From Hofstenia miamia (taxonomy: Eukaryota; Xenacoelomorpha; Acoela): a DNA stretch of 64,000 bases. The stretch spans positions 304,050 to 368,049 of the forward strand of contig SCFE01000003.1 of NCBI GenBank assembly GCA_004352715.1. The letters run 5' to 3'. Shown piece after piece: positions 31,343-42,504 of the stretch; position 1 is the first letter of the stretch, and each line of letters opens with the position of its first letter. The notes beneath the pieces are model-generated. The model was not told where the DNA came from. It worked only from the letters and a program-made list of their open reading frames with translations, and searched no databases. Position numbers and translations under genes: made by a program.

Positions 31343-31680
31343 TTTTCTGAAAGATTCATATCAATGAGGAGAAAGGTAAGGCGATCTGGAGTATTTTTAC
31401 ATGAAGAGGAGTGTATGATGGAGTTTCTGCTGAGAGTGGTGAATGAGTAGAACTAGTGGCAGAGTCTGATGTAGAACGGAGAGATTTTTTGAAAAGGAGC
31501 AGGAGAGCTTCAGCGGTGTTTTCTTTATTAATACGAGAGAAGAGTTGATGAAGCGGTGTTTTCTTTATATCTTTGATAAAATCATTTGCCGCATCTAGGG
31601 ACGTAGCACCATCAAAGATGTTAGGAATTATTGTTTCATGGAGCAAAAGCAAGACCAGACCGTCTCTGGTGAGATCTGAC

Positions 31681-31726
<46 letters not shown>
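31681..31726. repeat. (AAT)n microsatellite, 46 bp
   Basis: A pure trinucleotide run. It is best read as the 3' tail (TTA)n of LINE C, inserted into the 5' part of LINE B. Confidence 0.9.
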
Positions 31727-31728
<2 letters not shown>

Positions 31729-32515
31729 GCAAATTTATTGCTTGAGTTAATAACAATAACTACAAACTAACACAGAAACCAATATAAATTTACAGAAATA
31801 CAAATATGCTCCTTACTTAAAGGGCTTAAAGTTATATAAATTCTGTCCAGGTGCTTAATTCATTTGTAATTCCAATTAATAATTGCTTTTTCAGTAAAAT
31901 TTCCTTTACTTTTTTCTTAAAATGTTTAGAATTTTTTTTTAGTTTTAATTTCCACATTGAGATTATTCCACAATTTCGAACACATAAATGTAAATGCATC
32001 ATGGCGATTGATATTGCTAAAAAGTTTTTGCTTCTTTGATTGTGCTTTAGGAAGTCATTTAGGAAATTAAGGGAATTTGAGCTATTAACATATTTATACA
32101 TTATGCAGAGCGATTGATATTCAATGTAATGTAAAGATGATAGTATCTTATACATTGATATTAAGTCTCTGACAGATTCGTGTTTGGGGATATAATTAAG
32201 TGATCTCAAAGACCATTTTTGATAATGATGTTCTATTTCTAGTAGTTATATGTTGAAAGAGAAACCAGCAAAAACTATTTTCTCTGATTACAAAAGAATT
32301 AATAAACTGTTTATAATATGAGTTCCCTAGGTGCCGTAAATGATATAAAAATTTTCTTCCAGGTGCCATTTTTCTTAATTTTAAAGACAAAAATTCATTA
32401 AATGTTAAATCTTGATCAATTATTACTCCTAAATAACACACTGATTTACGTTGTTCAATTACATTTTTATTTATGTTAATTTTGATATTCTTAGTTTGTA
32501 AGGCAAAGTGTGGTT
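31727..32515 (-). mobile_element. LINE C: 5'-truncated LINE, RT thumb and 3' end
   Basis: The frame from about 32515 reads KNVIEQRKSVCYLGVIIDQD and then RKMAPGRKFLYHLRHLG, the post-palm region of a non-LTR RT (YLGV-I-D block). Frame 32209-31832 follows with the C-terminal tail. It ends in the (TTA)n run. Truncation just before the YLGV block is typical of target-primed insertion. A frame change near 32200 makes it dead. Confidence 0.75.
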
Positions 32516-32715
32516 GGTTGTATCAACAATAAGAGTATTGTGAAAGAATTTATTACTGGGGATGGTGAATTCCAAAGCATTGATTATCCCTTTCACGTCG
32601 AGATAATCACCTGATGCATTTATTAGACGATGGTTATGCGGTTTAATATGCTCTCTTTTAATGTCAATTTGGTTTGTGCATCTGTCTGCAATTATAGATA
32701 CCAAGGCACCAGGAC
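32471..32715 (-). pseudogene. Retropepsin-like fragment of an LTR-type retroelement
   Basis: The minus-strand frame reads SSPGALVSIIADRCTNQIDI, then HRLINASGDYLDVKGII, ending in FHNTLIVDTT. The layout fits an aspartic protease of a Gypsy-like element: D-(S/T)-G-A-x-V-S at the active site, then the N-A-x-G-x-x-L-x-V-x-G flap region and a distal hydrophobic strand. The catalytic Asp is replaced (SPGA). It is squeezed between the LINE A tail and the truncated start of LINE C. The identification is by pattern only. Confidence 0.45.
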
Positions 32716-33263
32716 TACTGAAATGAAATGAAATGAAATATCTATATTTAGCGTTGCTTTTTACAATATAAAATACTGTTTACAACTCTAAATAGCATCA
32801 AACAATAGAAATAAAGTAACAAAACACATACAAAGATATTTCAAGAATAATTACATTACCTAGCTTGGGCTATGGCGAATTTAGATTAGAAGCGGTCTAT
32901 TGAATAATCACTATTATAAAATCTAAAACCTCGCCGATTTGTATTCAAGCCTTTCTTTTGTAGAACTACAGAGTATTTTTTAATTTCATTTTTTAATACT
33001 CTTTATTTAATTGTTTTATAGCTTTAGGTAAATTATTCCATATATTTATTGATGTGTTGAGAAATGGATTTTGCATTATTTTCTTGTTATATGGAAGAGG
33101 CTTAATTTTTAGGGTTCTATGATTATGTCTAAGCAATATTTTAGAGGATAGAAAGTTGGAGTTTTGGTATGGAACAATATTAAATATTTTAAAAAAGTAG
33201 GTAATATATTTTTATAAATAATGCATGGTGGATTTAGAAAAGTTTTTGTTAATTTCTTGATTT

Positions 33264-34558
33264 CTATATTTCTATTATATATATATGATTACCTGCTATT
33301 TTTATAGCCCATTTTATTTGCAAATTGAATTTATTCAAAAGTTGTTGATTTATGTCGGTATACAGTATGTTTCCATAATTAAAGTGGCTTAGTATTAATT
33401 TGTGAATTAATTGAATTTTTGCTGTGGTTGGAAGCTGTTGTGATACTTTACTAAGAGCCTTTATTGAAATAGCCATTTTCCTTATAATACGAGCTATTTG
33501 TTTTGCAAAATTAAGTTGAGAATCAAAAATGATACCTAAATATTTAAAAGAATTAACTTGTTCTATGTATGTGTCATTAAATTGCAATTTAAATTGTGAA
33601 CTATTTGTGGAATTATTGTTAGATTTAGGCCTAATTAAGCAAAATTGAGTTTTAGATGGGTTCATTCTTAGTTTTAGTGAAGCAAAATATTGTGCAAGAA
33701 AAGTGCAATTTTCTTCGATAACTTTCATAGCAATTTCAGCAGACTTTTGTGAACTAAATAGCATAGCATCATCAGCATATTGTATAACATTACATGTTGA
33801 ATAGTAACGGTCCCAAAATTGTTCCTTGTGGAACACCATTTTTAATAAAAATATAGTCAGACAGAATTCGATTTGATTGAACTCTTTGTTTGCGATTATG
33901 GTGATAATTGCTTATTAGGTCTGCACTTTTGTCTGAGAAGCACAGAATTTTAATTTTTTGAATTAATATGTGGTGGTCGATAGAGTCAAATGCTTCTGAT
34001 AAATCTAAGCATGCAACTGCTGAACACTGTTCTATATTTATGCTATTTCTCCAATTTTCGGTAGCTGTTAACAAGGCATTATTTGTAGAAATATATTTAC
34101 GAAAACCATATTGATTTTGAGAGTGTAGATTATGTTTACATAAATGTTCGTTAATTTGATTAAAAAGAAGTCTTTCAAAAATCTTACTAATTGGCGGTGG
34201 AATAGAAATCGGTCTATAGTTCAAACAATCTTTTGGGTAATCTTTTTTTAAATAATGGAGTAGTATTTGCCAATTTTAATTGGTCAAGAAAAGTCGAATG
34301 TCTAATGCACGTGTTTATGATGTCTGAAAGTGGCTCAGCTATTATATCTGGAGCAATTTTTAGAGACCAAGTTGGAATAATGGAGGGACCACTAGATTTG
34401 TATCTTAAAGATTGAATAGATTTGATAATATCAAACTTAGTCACGAATCTGAAAGAGAAGGGTGGGGCTATAGGTTGAACTTGATTGATCTTAAGGGGAG
34501 TATTTACTCCATCAAAATTGCCTAAGTTGCAAAATACTTCATTAAATATCGTACTCAT
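33264..34558 (-). pseudogene. LINE A reverse transcriptase
   Basis: Blocks in order: NYRPISIPPPISKIFERLLF, QYGFRKYISTNNAL, CLDLSEAFDSIDHHIL (first catalytic Asp), IKNGVPQGTILGPLLFNM, then in the next frame CNVIQYADDAMLFSS (catalytic pair) and SFKYLGIIFDSQLNF. This is a complete palm and thumb. At least two frameshifts (near 34220 and 33800) separate the pieces. Clear jockey/CR1-type non-LTR RT. Confidence 0.88.
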
Positions 34559-34586
34559 GACCTTATTGGTAGTGATTACCTTTCCT

Positions 34587-34865
34587 TTATAGTTTATTTT
34601 TCGAATTTTTCATTTTTATTTGCTTCCTATTAAATAAACTATTTATAAAGTCCAACCTACTTTTTTGAGAAGAGATATTTTGATATTTTTTGTAAGCTTT
34701 TCGTGTGTAAATATTGCACAAATTGCGTGCATTTTTATAGGCATTATATTTGTTTGCAGTTTCAGAATTTTTGTATTCCTTCCATTTAGATTTCTTATGT
34801 TCAATTAACTCTAAGCATTTTGTATCAATCCATGGCTTAGAAACTTTTTTTAGACACATTATCAA
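34587..34865 (-). pseudogene. LINE A endonuclease-RT linker
   Basis: Frame reading KPWIDTKCLELIEHKKSKWK, then NARNLCNIYTRKAYKKYQNI. The opening P-W-x-(T/D) plus basic heptads are usual between EN and RT in LINEs. It ends in a stop 29 bp before the RT frame. Confidence 0.7.
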
Positions 34866-35153
34866 ATTTTTTTCGAGTAAAAATTTTCCTTTCAGGGCAA
34901 CAAATATCTAAATAGAATAAAAGAATTTTATTAAAGTTGCTAATCATTTCAATGGGTGTTTGTGAAAAGTAAATTCTACTCCAATTTTCGGTTTTTAAAT
35001 TATTTATAAGTTTCTAGACATTTTCTTCTAATTTTTCTCTTATTTTTATCCAAGATTTAGTGGGGTTGTCAATATTTTGCTTTTCTGAAACCATAAAATA
35101 ATCAATCAAGGTTTCGCTGTTCGCAGAATTTCTGGATGGAATGCATTGATTTA

Positions 35154-35894
35154 TTAGGGACATGTTGAAAGGAAATTTTGTAGCTTAGATTTTTCAGTTA
35201 TCGTTAAAAAGTTCAAATTCCAGTTGCCCATTACCATTATATTTGTTTTATGACTTAATGCTGTAATGATTTCATTTTCGATTTGTGCAAAGAATTTGTT
35301 CGAATGAGCTTTGTTTGGACAATATGATATATTCAGAAGCTGTCTACTATTACAATTAAGCGGGTCTTGGATGTCAACCCAAAGACTTTCATATGTGTTA
35401 TTGGTTGAAATGTGTTTCTGAAGTTTGGGTTTTAATTTTTTATAAATTAGGAACATTACTCCTCCTCCTTTTGTCTTATTGTAATGAAATGTTTGATTTC
35501 TATCTGTTCTGAATAGTTTAAATTTATAATTATCAATTGACCAAGGAGAATTTTCATGATTATTTGTAAACCATGTTTCAGATACTCCAAAGACAAAATT
35601 TGAGCCAAGTTCTTGTATGAATTGTTTGTATTCATTATTTTTTGAAGACAGGTTTTGGAAGTTAATATGAATATATTTAGTCAAATTTATTGATTGTACT
35701 ATATTAATTCTTTGCGTGTATTCCCCTACTTTGATTGGTCTGATAGGACGAGGATTAGGTTCAATTCCGGCCATTATTAATAACATATTTAAAAAGAGGA
35801 GATATTGTTTGGTCAATATTTTACTTATTATATGAAATAGTTTAAACGGGTGATAAATGCTACACCTGTCATTAATTTTGAGCTTTTTATTCAA
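35154..35894 (-). CDS. LINE A endonuclease with degenerate 2A-like leader
   Basis: Open frame of 246 codons. After a hydrophobic leader, residues 38-50 read LLIMAGIEPNPRP, a decayed 2A-like motif (Arg for the Gly before the last Pro). The APE-like nuclease follows: HINFQNLSSKNNE, FVFGVSETWFTNN (catalytic Glu), KGGGVMFLIYKK, and NIMVMGNWNLNFL, where the usual G-D-(F/W)-N has become G-N-W-N. The C-terminal SDH block is beyond the frame end. It is inactive as it stands. Confidence 0.8.
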   Translation of the reverse strand: MNKKLKINDRCSIYHPFKLFHIISKILTKQYLLFLNMLLIMAGIEPNPRPIRPIKVGEYTQRINIVQSINLTKYIHINFQNLSSKNNEYKQFIQELGSNFVFGVSETWFTNNHENSPWSIDNYKFKLFRTDRNQTFHYNKTKGGGVMFLIYKKLKPKLQKHISTNNTYESLWVDIQDPLNCNSRQLLNISYCPNKAHSNKFFAQIENEIITALSHKTNIMVMGNWNLNFLTITEKSKLQNFLSTCP

Positions 35895-36044
35895 TAATGT
35901 AATATTATTTTTAAAATTAAGGGAAATAAGAATAATTAAGAAAAATGCTCAGGGAAACTATAATAGGTTACGGCCAAAAAGTGAAAAATTTGCCACAACC
36001 CAGTTGTTAATATAATAAGAAAAATTACCGTCATAAAAATAGTC

Positions 36045-36790
36045 TTAAAAATTTTCGGATTCTTTGAACCTCAGCGGGTGATAGTGGTGGCAGCAGAGAA
36101 AGAACTTTGGCATATGTTTAATGTTGGCGGTGAAGCGCAGACGTGGTAATCGGTCGGTAAGTGGCACAGCGGTGTGCATATTTGGCGGTGGCATTTGTGA
36201 AATATTGACGTGTCGTTGATTGCCGTTGACCGTGGGTAAACTATGGTGCATAATTGCTGAACGTGGCGGCGGATAAAACACTTCTTTGATGCTGCGCGCA
36301 AGCATTGAGTAACCAAACCTCGAAAAATGGATACAGTTGCTTGTAAACATTTTTGGATTTGGATTAGTTCCTAAACAAAATTATTTGAAGTTCTGAAAAA
36401 CCGAATAATTCAATAATTTCGAATTTTTTTTAATTAATAAATTAGTTCAGCTGATTTTTTGTTGAACTCCTGTTGTTATGGAACGGGGCCACCTCTCCTA
36501 AGAAAACTTTTGCTGAACTAAATTTAGTGTGTATCATATTAAGCAAATTAGTGTACTTCTCTGTGTAATTTTCTTTTTGTTTCATTAAATCATTTTGTCC
36601 GATCATAACTAATATTTTCTTAATTCACTCTGAGGGTTGGTATTCTTTTAAGACTTCTGTAACGTCATTAAGGGTGGCGCCCGGGTCTGAATGTATGGCA
36701 ACATTATGATTCTTTATCAATCCTGGGGCTTTGAGGTGCCGGTACATTGAGGAACCAATAATGAGGACATTGGCTTCTTCCCTCAGCTTC
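36045..36790 (-). pseudogene. LINE A ORF1, SGNH-hydrolase-like
   Basis: Near 36775 the frame reads EEANVLIIGSSMYRHL (block I with the nucleophile Ser). An ILVMIGQND block follows near 36600 after a stop (Asn block). The frame 36350-36045 carries NCIHFSRFGYSMLA, equivalent to D-x-x-H-L-S with the catalytic Asp changed to Asn. All the SGNH landmarks are present in order, which supports a decayed esterase-type ORF1. Confidence 0.7.
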
Positions 36791-36900
36791 TTTTTTCTGT
36801 TTGTGAGTGTGTGTTCTTAACCTCCTTTCCACTTGTGTGAATTTGTTATGTGTTTCTAAAGGTGTTTTATCAAAGGAGGGTAGGAGATTATGTAGAATGA

Positions 36901-37930
36901 TTAGCTCATCTTATCCCATATTTTAAAAAGGAGCACATAACTAGGCGCCACTATAAAAAATCCTAAAGCATACAGGGAACCAATTAAATTTTACCAAGAT
37001 ATTGAACCCAAGAGTCTGCAAAACTTTATAATACACAAACGGGGTTTTACATTACAATAAAATTCATCAAAACATTAAGTGATTTCTGTCATTTCTATAA
37101 ACTAGATATATGAAAAATATTTGATAATGCTTCAAGCTATTGGCTCATTACTAAATTTTCAATACAAAATATACTTCAAAGATTAAGAAATTCTACTATA
37201 CGCCCTTATTATAAAACAATCATGTATAGCTTCACCTTGAATCATAAATCACGATAAATTTTACTTTTCTAGATTAATTAGACGCCATTATGTAGATTAT
37301 GTAACATAAAAAATGAGAACCGCAAACATGTAATATTTCACTGTGCAGCCATAATACTACAAAAATCTGCAGACTGAAATCTATTTTCAGACTTATTTAG
37401 TACAGTAAATTTTGACGAAACCATAGAATACTGCATTAAAAGCATTACCCTGCCAGAAGACCAGCCGACATTATAGGTGTGGTTGCTACATACTTTATAC
37501 ATGTAAATATATTTTAACCTTACCCTTAAAACTTTTTTAATGCCTCAGTAAGTATGCGTGAATGAGTGTCTATATATTTATTACTTTGTTTTAGTTTTTC
37601 TTTAGTTGTTTGGCTTCATTGTTTTGTTTTCCTTCATTATATGTTTTGTTTGTTAGCGTCCATATCTCAGTTATTTCTCAATTTGTTTGTTTACTTACTT
37701 GTTCTATCCTCTGTATTTAACCTTTTTGTTTCGGAGCCCACAGGTGTTTTGTCAGCAACTTGCTTCGTTTTTTGATTGCTTAATACCCTTTGTTAAACTT
37801 ATATTAATATTTATTAAGAGTGGTGCGTAAATGGTGATAGGTATGAGGCAATGCAATGTTTTTTCGGTACAGTAATGATAAAAGAACGTGCACACGCTTT
37901 TTAATTCAGAGTACCATTTTGACTTGAATA
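36901..37930. other. No gene recognised
   Basis: Sequence between the LINE A 5' region and the next PLE. Hydrophobic frames near 37566-37775 look like chance T-rich translation. Confidence 0.5.
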
Positions 37931-37976
37931 AAAAATAATAGAAAGTCAGCATTATCCTAGTGGTAGCATCTCGTTA

Positions 37977-39772
37977 TTGGATCTAATAGCCTTATTAACA
38001 TCGTATAGTGTAAACGATCAATTATTACAAAGAAAAAAACTTAAATTGTTGTTCAAGAAGCAAATGATAAACATATTTAGCATCAAGAATACAGTTCAAA
38101 ATTTAACGAATATTTCAATTCCTGATTATATATTAAGAATTCTTGAAAAAGGACCAAAGCAAATCATCTTAAGCAAATTTAGTAAAATTGACGTATTTAA
38201 GATAATATAAGATAAGATATTCTTTATTCAGATAAATATTGACAATTAATAACTGGTAATTTATCTGAATAGCGTCGAAAAATATCAGTCATACGTAATG
38301 CATACCAAACAACAAATAACTATACTGAATTTGAATCTTTGGTCAATTTTTTGTCAAGTAAGAATCAATTTTCTGAACAGATACATTCACAACTGACAGG
38401 AATCATGCACAAGTACGTAAACAATCCTATGAATTATAAACATGATAGAAGAATTCAAAAACTGAACTAAAGGCTGTACCATTTGATAAAGAAATTGGTG
38501 TTACAATCATGAAAAATGAGGATTATACTGATAAGATGTTTGATATCATGAAAGGAAAGGAATTTGAAAATATTATAATGCACAAAAACGCAATTGAAAG
38601 AGCAAAACAAAATTACCAAACTTTTTTTATGAGAATTGCAAATCAACTGGTTGCTATGCTTCAAAATTAAATGCATTGGCTAAAGTCCATAAACCAGAAA
38701 TGCCACTTAGACCGATCGCAAGTTATTGTGGCAGCATTAATAAGGAATTATCTGCTAAATTAAAGGCAATTTTGTCGAAACTATCAGAAGCAAAAATCAA
38801 TACGAATTCTAAGCAATTTTCTGATCATATAACGAAACAAGATAGTAAACAGTTCATGGTATCATAAGATATTAAGAGTTTGTATACTAATGTTCCTCTA
38901 GAGAAATCAATAGATGTCGCAATATCATTATTGAAGAAAAAAGACATAACAGTATATGATTCAGACTATTATTAGCAACGAAAAATACACTAATGGAATT
39001 TAAAGGAGATTTTATCTACAGAAAGATGGGTTAGCAATGGGAAATTCTTTGAGCCAAACGTTAGCTAACATTTATCTTACTTCAATTGAAGAGCAATATG
39101 TTGAAGACCATATAGAGTTCAATTTCTATCAAAGATATATGGATGACATATTTTCTTTAGTTGACAATGAAGAAAACGCAGATGAAATGTTAACTAAGCA
39201 TCAAATTCACAATGGAAAAAGAGGAAGATAGCAATTTTAATTTCTTAAATGTTAAAATAGTGAGAGATTCAACATCATTTATAACTGGAATATACAAGAA
39301 ACCATCAAATACCGACCTATTCCTTAATTTTTATTCAAATTGTCCAAGATCTTTCAAAATATCCTTAATTAAATCTAATACATCAAATGAGAAAGATAGA
39401 ATTCATTAAAGAAAAAATAAGATTTGTTTACAAGATCAACAAACATAATGCAAAGCTCGGCCTTAAATCAACAACTAGCATGTCCGATAAATCTAATGTA
39501 ATTTATAAGATTCAATGCACCAGTGGTGAAGATTATATCGGATTTTGCGGAAGGCAACTAAGCAAAAGAACAAAAGAACATTAAACTAATTCAACCATTT
39601 CAAACCATCTAAAAAATTGTGGACTAAGTTATGATGTAAGAATTTTAAGGAATACTGATGCAAAATATCTTAAAATCATTGAAAGCATTCTAATTTGATC
39701 ATTTCAACCAAGTCTAAATACAAAAGATGATTACATACATAAACTATTGCTACCAATAATTAAGATTTAGCG
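37977..39772 (+). mobile_element. Penelope-like element 2 with GIY-YIG endonuclease
   Basis: Plus-strand PLE in broken frames, nearly complete. N-terminal region 37977-38210 (ISIPDYILRILEKGPKQI), then PFDKEIGVTIMKNEDYTDKM (about 38480). Palm: AKVHKPEMPLRPIASYCGS (38676), DIKSLYTNVPLEKSI (about 38870, catalytic Asp), GLAMGNSLSQTLANIYL and RYMDDIFSLV (39037-39231). Thumb: FLNVKIVRDSTSFITGIYKK. The C-terminal GIY-YIG nuclease (39480-39584) reads NVIYKIQCTSGEDYIGFCGR. PLEs use this nuclease to open their target. Several stops and frameshifts make it inactive. Confidence 0.88.
38225..38271. repeat. Short hairpin within PLE 2
   Basis: Arms tattcagataaat at 38225-38237 and its exact inverse at 38259-38271, with a 21-bp loop. 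It lies at a point where the PLE frame is interrupted and could be a tiny inserted element. Confidence 0.6.
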
Positions 39773-39819
39773 AAATAAAATATTATAAAATCAAGTAAAA
39801 ATTAGAATTATTTGTAAAA

Positions 39820-39844
39820 CTGACGATGACTTTGTAAGTCGAAA
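39820..39844 (+). ncRNA. Hammerhead-ribozyme-like core downstream of PLE 2
   Basis: Reads ctgacga, a single t, the hairpin gactt-tgt-aagtc, then gaaa. Hammerhead cores are C-U-G-A-N-G-A, stem II, G-A-A-A, and PLEs are known to carry hammerhead motifs. The spacing is right except for one unpaired base before stem II. Stems I and III and the cleavage triplet could not be assigned with confidence. Confidence 0.35.
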
Positions 39845-39849
39845 TATAT

Positions 39850-41501
39850 TTGATATTATTGTTAAAGTTATTAAAAACCCTTAAAAATGCTCTATTATGA
39901 AAAGACTCATGTAATTTCTAAACCAACTGCAAAGACATTGATAGATTTAAATTTAGCTTCCATACAGTAAATAATGGGTTCAAGAATTTCAATGATACTA
40001 GCAAGATATTTTTAACTGTTAATATAAATGACACTGGTGAAACTTCAAAATGCAAAACAAATAAGTTTTCCTTATTTTTAGACATTATGTATATATGTAT
40101 ATCAATAGACGTTAATAACCAACTTACGACACTAATTTTGAGAACATGTTATCAAAAATACGACGTTTAATAGGAAAATATGGTTAAAATCCAATATTCA
40201 TACTTGCATATTGCGAGATAAATATTTTATGTTTGAATTCAACGAGAGAACTGCTTGAAATAGGTAATTATTTCATTTTATCTGTTGCAAAAACGGTGGT
40301 GATTAAAAAATCGTTTTAACAAATTATGTTTGTGGCGTCTATCATTTACGTAAGTGTATAAATAAGGAAAACAAAATTAACAATGTACAAAACTTGTGAT
40401 AATAAGTGAAATTTTTCCAACTTACAAATAAAATTTTTGCACATAGAATTAATTCTATCATCTGATTTGAAAATATTTTACTTAATAGATTTTGAGTTCA
40501 ATGAACATAGAATTTGAGGCTGTCCATTAATTTCGTAAGCAGTTTTTAAAATTGGTCACATTTTGACATTCGAACAATGGAATATAGATAAAAACTATGT
40601 AATGTTGCCTTGTCTGTGAAAATGTGCAATTTTGTACACAAATATACCACCGCTATAATGGAGTTTCACATTGTTGAAAGAAAGAATTCAAATTTCTTGA
40701 TGAGCTTTTTATAAATAAATCTGACATTTCACATGTTTTGATTATCTTAGAAAATGTATTAATGCTTTTTGCGATATTATTCTTAGTTTTACAGATATTT
40801 CTTTTAAAAACGTAATCAATATTTATATTTTTGACTAATTCTTATTGGGTTTCACCACCTGATGCTAAATGAAATTTATTATGTATTTCATCGTAAACAA
40901 ACACGTTGTACATTTTAACAGCATTTGTTTAAATTGTAATTGTCAGGTGCCTTCGATTGTCAATGTCAACTCGTTTTTAATAATGACTTGTTTATTAACC
41001 ATTATTTAAGACGCTATGACGTGAAATTAATTTGGTGCAAATACACATTGCGTGTTTCCTACCCCATTCCCATCAAACAATGAATTTATGCCTAACAATC
41101 AATGTTCATTGAACCGTAGATGATATTCATTATATGAATAACATTAAAAACTATCATTTTATTATTTTATTTGTAAAATTTATTATTTATAAATGTTAAT
41201 TTTCTCGGCGTGGTGAGAGTATGCGTCTGTGGAAACACATATATATATACTTATTTTTCAACTTTTACCGAAAAATTTCAGTTCTATAGTAGCAGCAAAA
41301 TGTTTGTAAGTTCAAAATATATTAAAAAATTGTGAAATACATAATAAGCATTGCAACTTAATTTTGTCTGTCAACAAATATTCCAACAAAACTTTTAAAT
41401 GAAGTTAGAGATAGCCGGTCAAAGCACACAATTACATCAGCCACGGCAGATAAGCGCTAGTCCGGGAGAAAACAGGATTGAAATCAGGTTTCACAATATT
41501 G
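39850..41501. other. No gene recognised
   Basis: AT-rich DNA between two PLEs, without a long frame or a repeat shared with the window. Confidence 0.5.
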
Positions 41502-41638
41502 ATGTATCATTTATTTTTTCAAAAAGTTTCCCACTATAAAATTTACAAAAATATTCATCAAATTACATATTTTTTTATATATTTTTTATAATATTTTCGG
41601 TAAATTTAGTTTGTATTTATATTCATCTTTTTTGTTTA
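41502..41638 (-). repeat. Inverted copy of the PLE 3 3' end
   Basis: Reverse complement of 42369-42504 with a handful of small differences. It places the end of the ORF, backwards, at the 5' boundary of the element. Confidence 0.88.
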
Positions 41639-42504
41639 AGAAGAAAACAACAAAAGACTACCATTTCTCAATATTAACATTGAAAGAATAAAGAACAAAT
41701 TTACGTCATCATACTACAGGAAACCAACTGATACAAATTTAGTAATTAACTACAATTCAAACGTACCCTTTGCATACAAAAAATCCATGATCAAAGGTCT
41801 GATACATCGACATTTCATGATTGATCACAATTACGAAGAAATTCATAAATCAATCAAAGATCAAAGATATATTAAAGCGTTATGAATATCCAGCATATAT
41901 AGTCGATAGAATTATAAAAGAAAAACTAGAAGACTTACTACAAAGTCAAGAAACTAAAAACAAACAAAGTGATTATTTATACAATCACATCTTTAATATT
42001 GAATATCGAGGCATACAATCAATTAAATTACAGAAATATCTGAAAAAAATCACTCCATCATTTTTAAAGATAGGCTTTATACTAAAGACCAATAAACTAA
42101 GACATATAATAGGACTAAAAACAGAAACCAAGATCGAAAACATTTCCAAAGTATTATATAAAATATCTTGCAACTGTGGTGCACAATACATTGGAAAAAC
42201 GTCAAGGAATTTACAATTAAGAATTAAAGAACACAAAATTCATTCGACCATCTCTGATCATTTAAAGAACTGTAATATGAAATTTACATATAAAATTTTA
42301 TCCAAGGCAATTGATAATTTTGAACTAAGCATCATTGAATCCATTTATATAGAATTAAAGGAACCAAGCTTTAACAAAAAAGATGAATATAAATACAAAC
42401 TAAATTTACCGAAAATATAAAAAAAATATAAAAAATATGTAATTTGATGAATATTTAGTAAACTTTATAGTGGGAAACTTTTTGAAAAAATAAATGATGC
42501 ATTT
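41502..42504 (+). mobile_element. PLE 3: 5'-truncated, bracketed by inverted copies of its 3' end
   Basis: Begins with a PLE thumb (FLNINIERIKNKF, YYRKPTDTNLVINYNSNVPF), shifts frame near 41820, and continues open for 199 codons (41821-42420). That frame includes the GIY-YIG nuclease VLYKISCNCGAQYIGKTSRN, LQLRIKEHKIHSTISDH, and a complete C-terminus ending KLNLPKI. About 136 bp at the right end (42369-42504), including the last codons, are repeated in inverted orientation at 41502-41638. This is a different PLE family from elements 1 and 2. Confidence 0.88.

Larger units (their letters stand above)
28038..31680 (-). mobile_element. LINE B: non-LTR retrotransposon with SGNH ORF1, 2A-like motif, EN and RT
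   Basis: Minus-strand CR1/L2-like retrotransposon read from 31680 down. The order is an N-terminal ORF1 piece (31682-31356), SGNH domain (31342-30686), 2A-like motif (30452-30414), apurinic-type endonuclease with GDFNINYF and SFSDHALCTY (30232-29915), linker (29706-29446), and RT (about 29440-28038). The RT shows FSKLFEKL, QFGFRNGY, TDRGVLQRTVLGPILFAI and QYADDTC, then the thumb LCLSHFQYCSLLF. The usual GVPQG is altered to GVLQR. Frames are broken throughout. The 5' side is cut by the (AAT)n tail of LINE C. Confidence 0.85.
32720..36900 (-). mobile_element. LINE A: near full-length non-LTR retrotransposon, broken
   Basis: Minus strand, from about 36900 down to a (TTTCA)n tail at 32740-32720. 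SGNH-type ORF1 (about 36790-36045), degenerate 2A-like motif (35783-35745), endonuclease (35705-35154), linker (34865-34587), and RT (34558-33264) in four overlapping frames. The pentanucleotide tail is typical of CR1/L2-type elements. The frames are only lightly damaged, so this is a younger copy than LINE B. Confidence 0.85.

Noticed and set aside
31681-31726. Ile-run protein frame over the (AAT)n tract
   Set aside because: A microsatellite read as protein.
37566-37775. Hydrophobic 69-codon plus frame that could suggest a membrane protein
   Set aside because: T-rich sequence gives Phe/Leu/Val runs in any frame. No partner exon, no conservation evidence.
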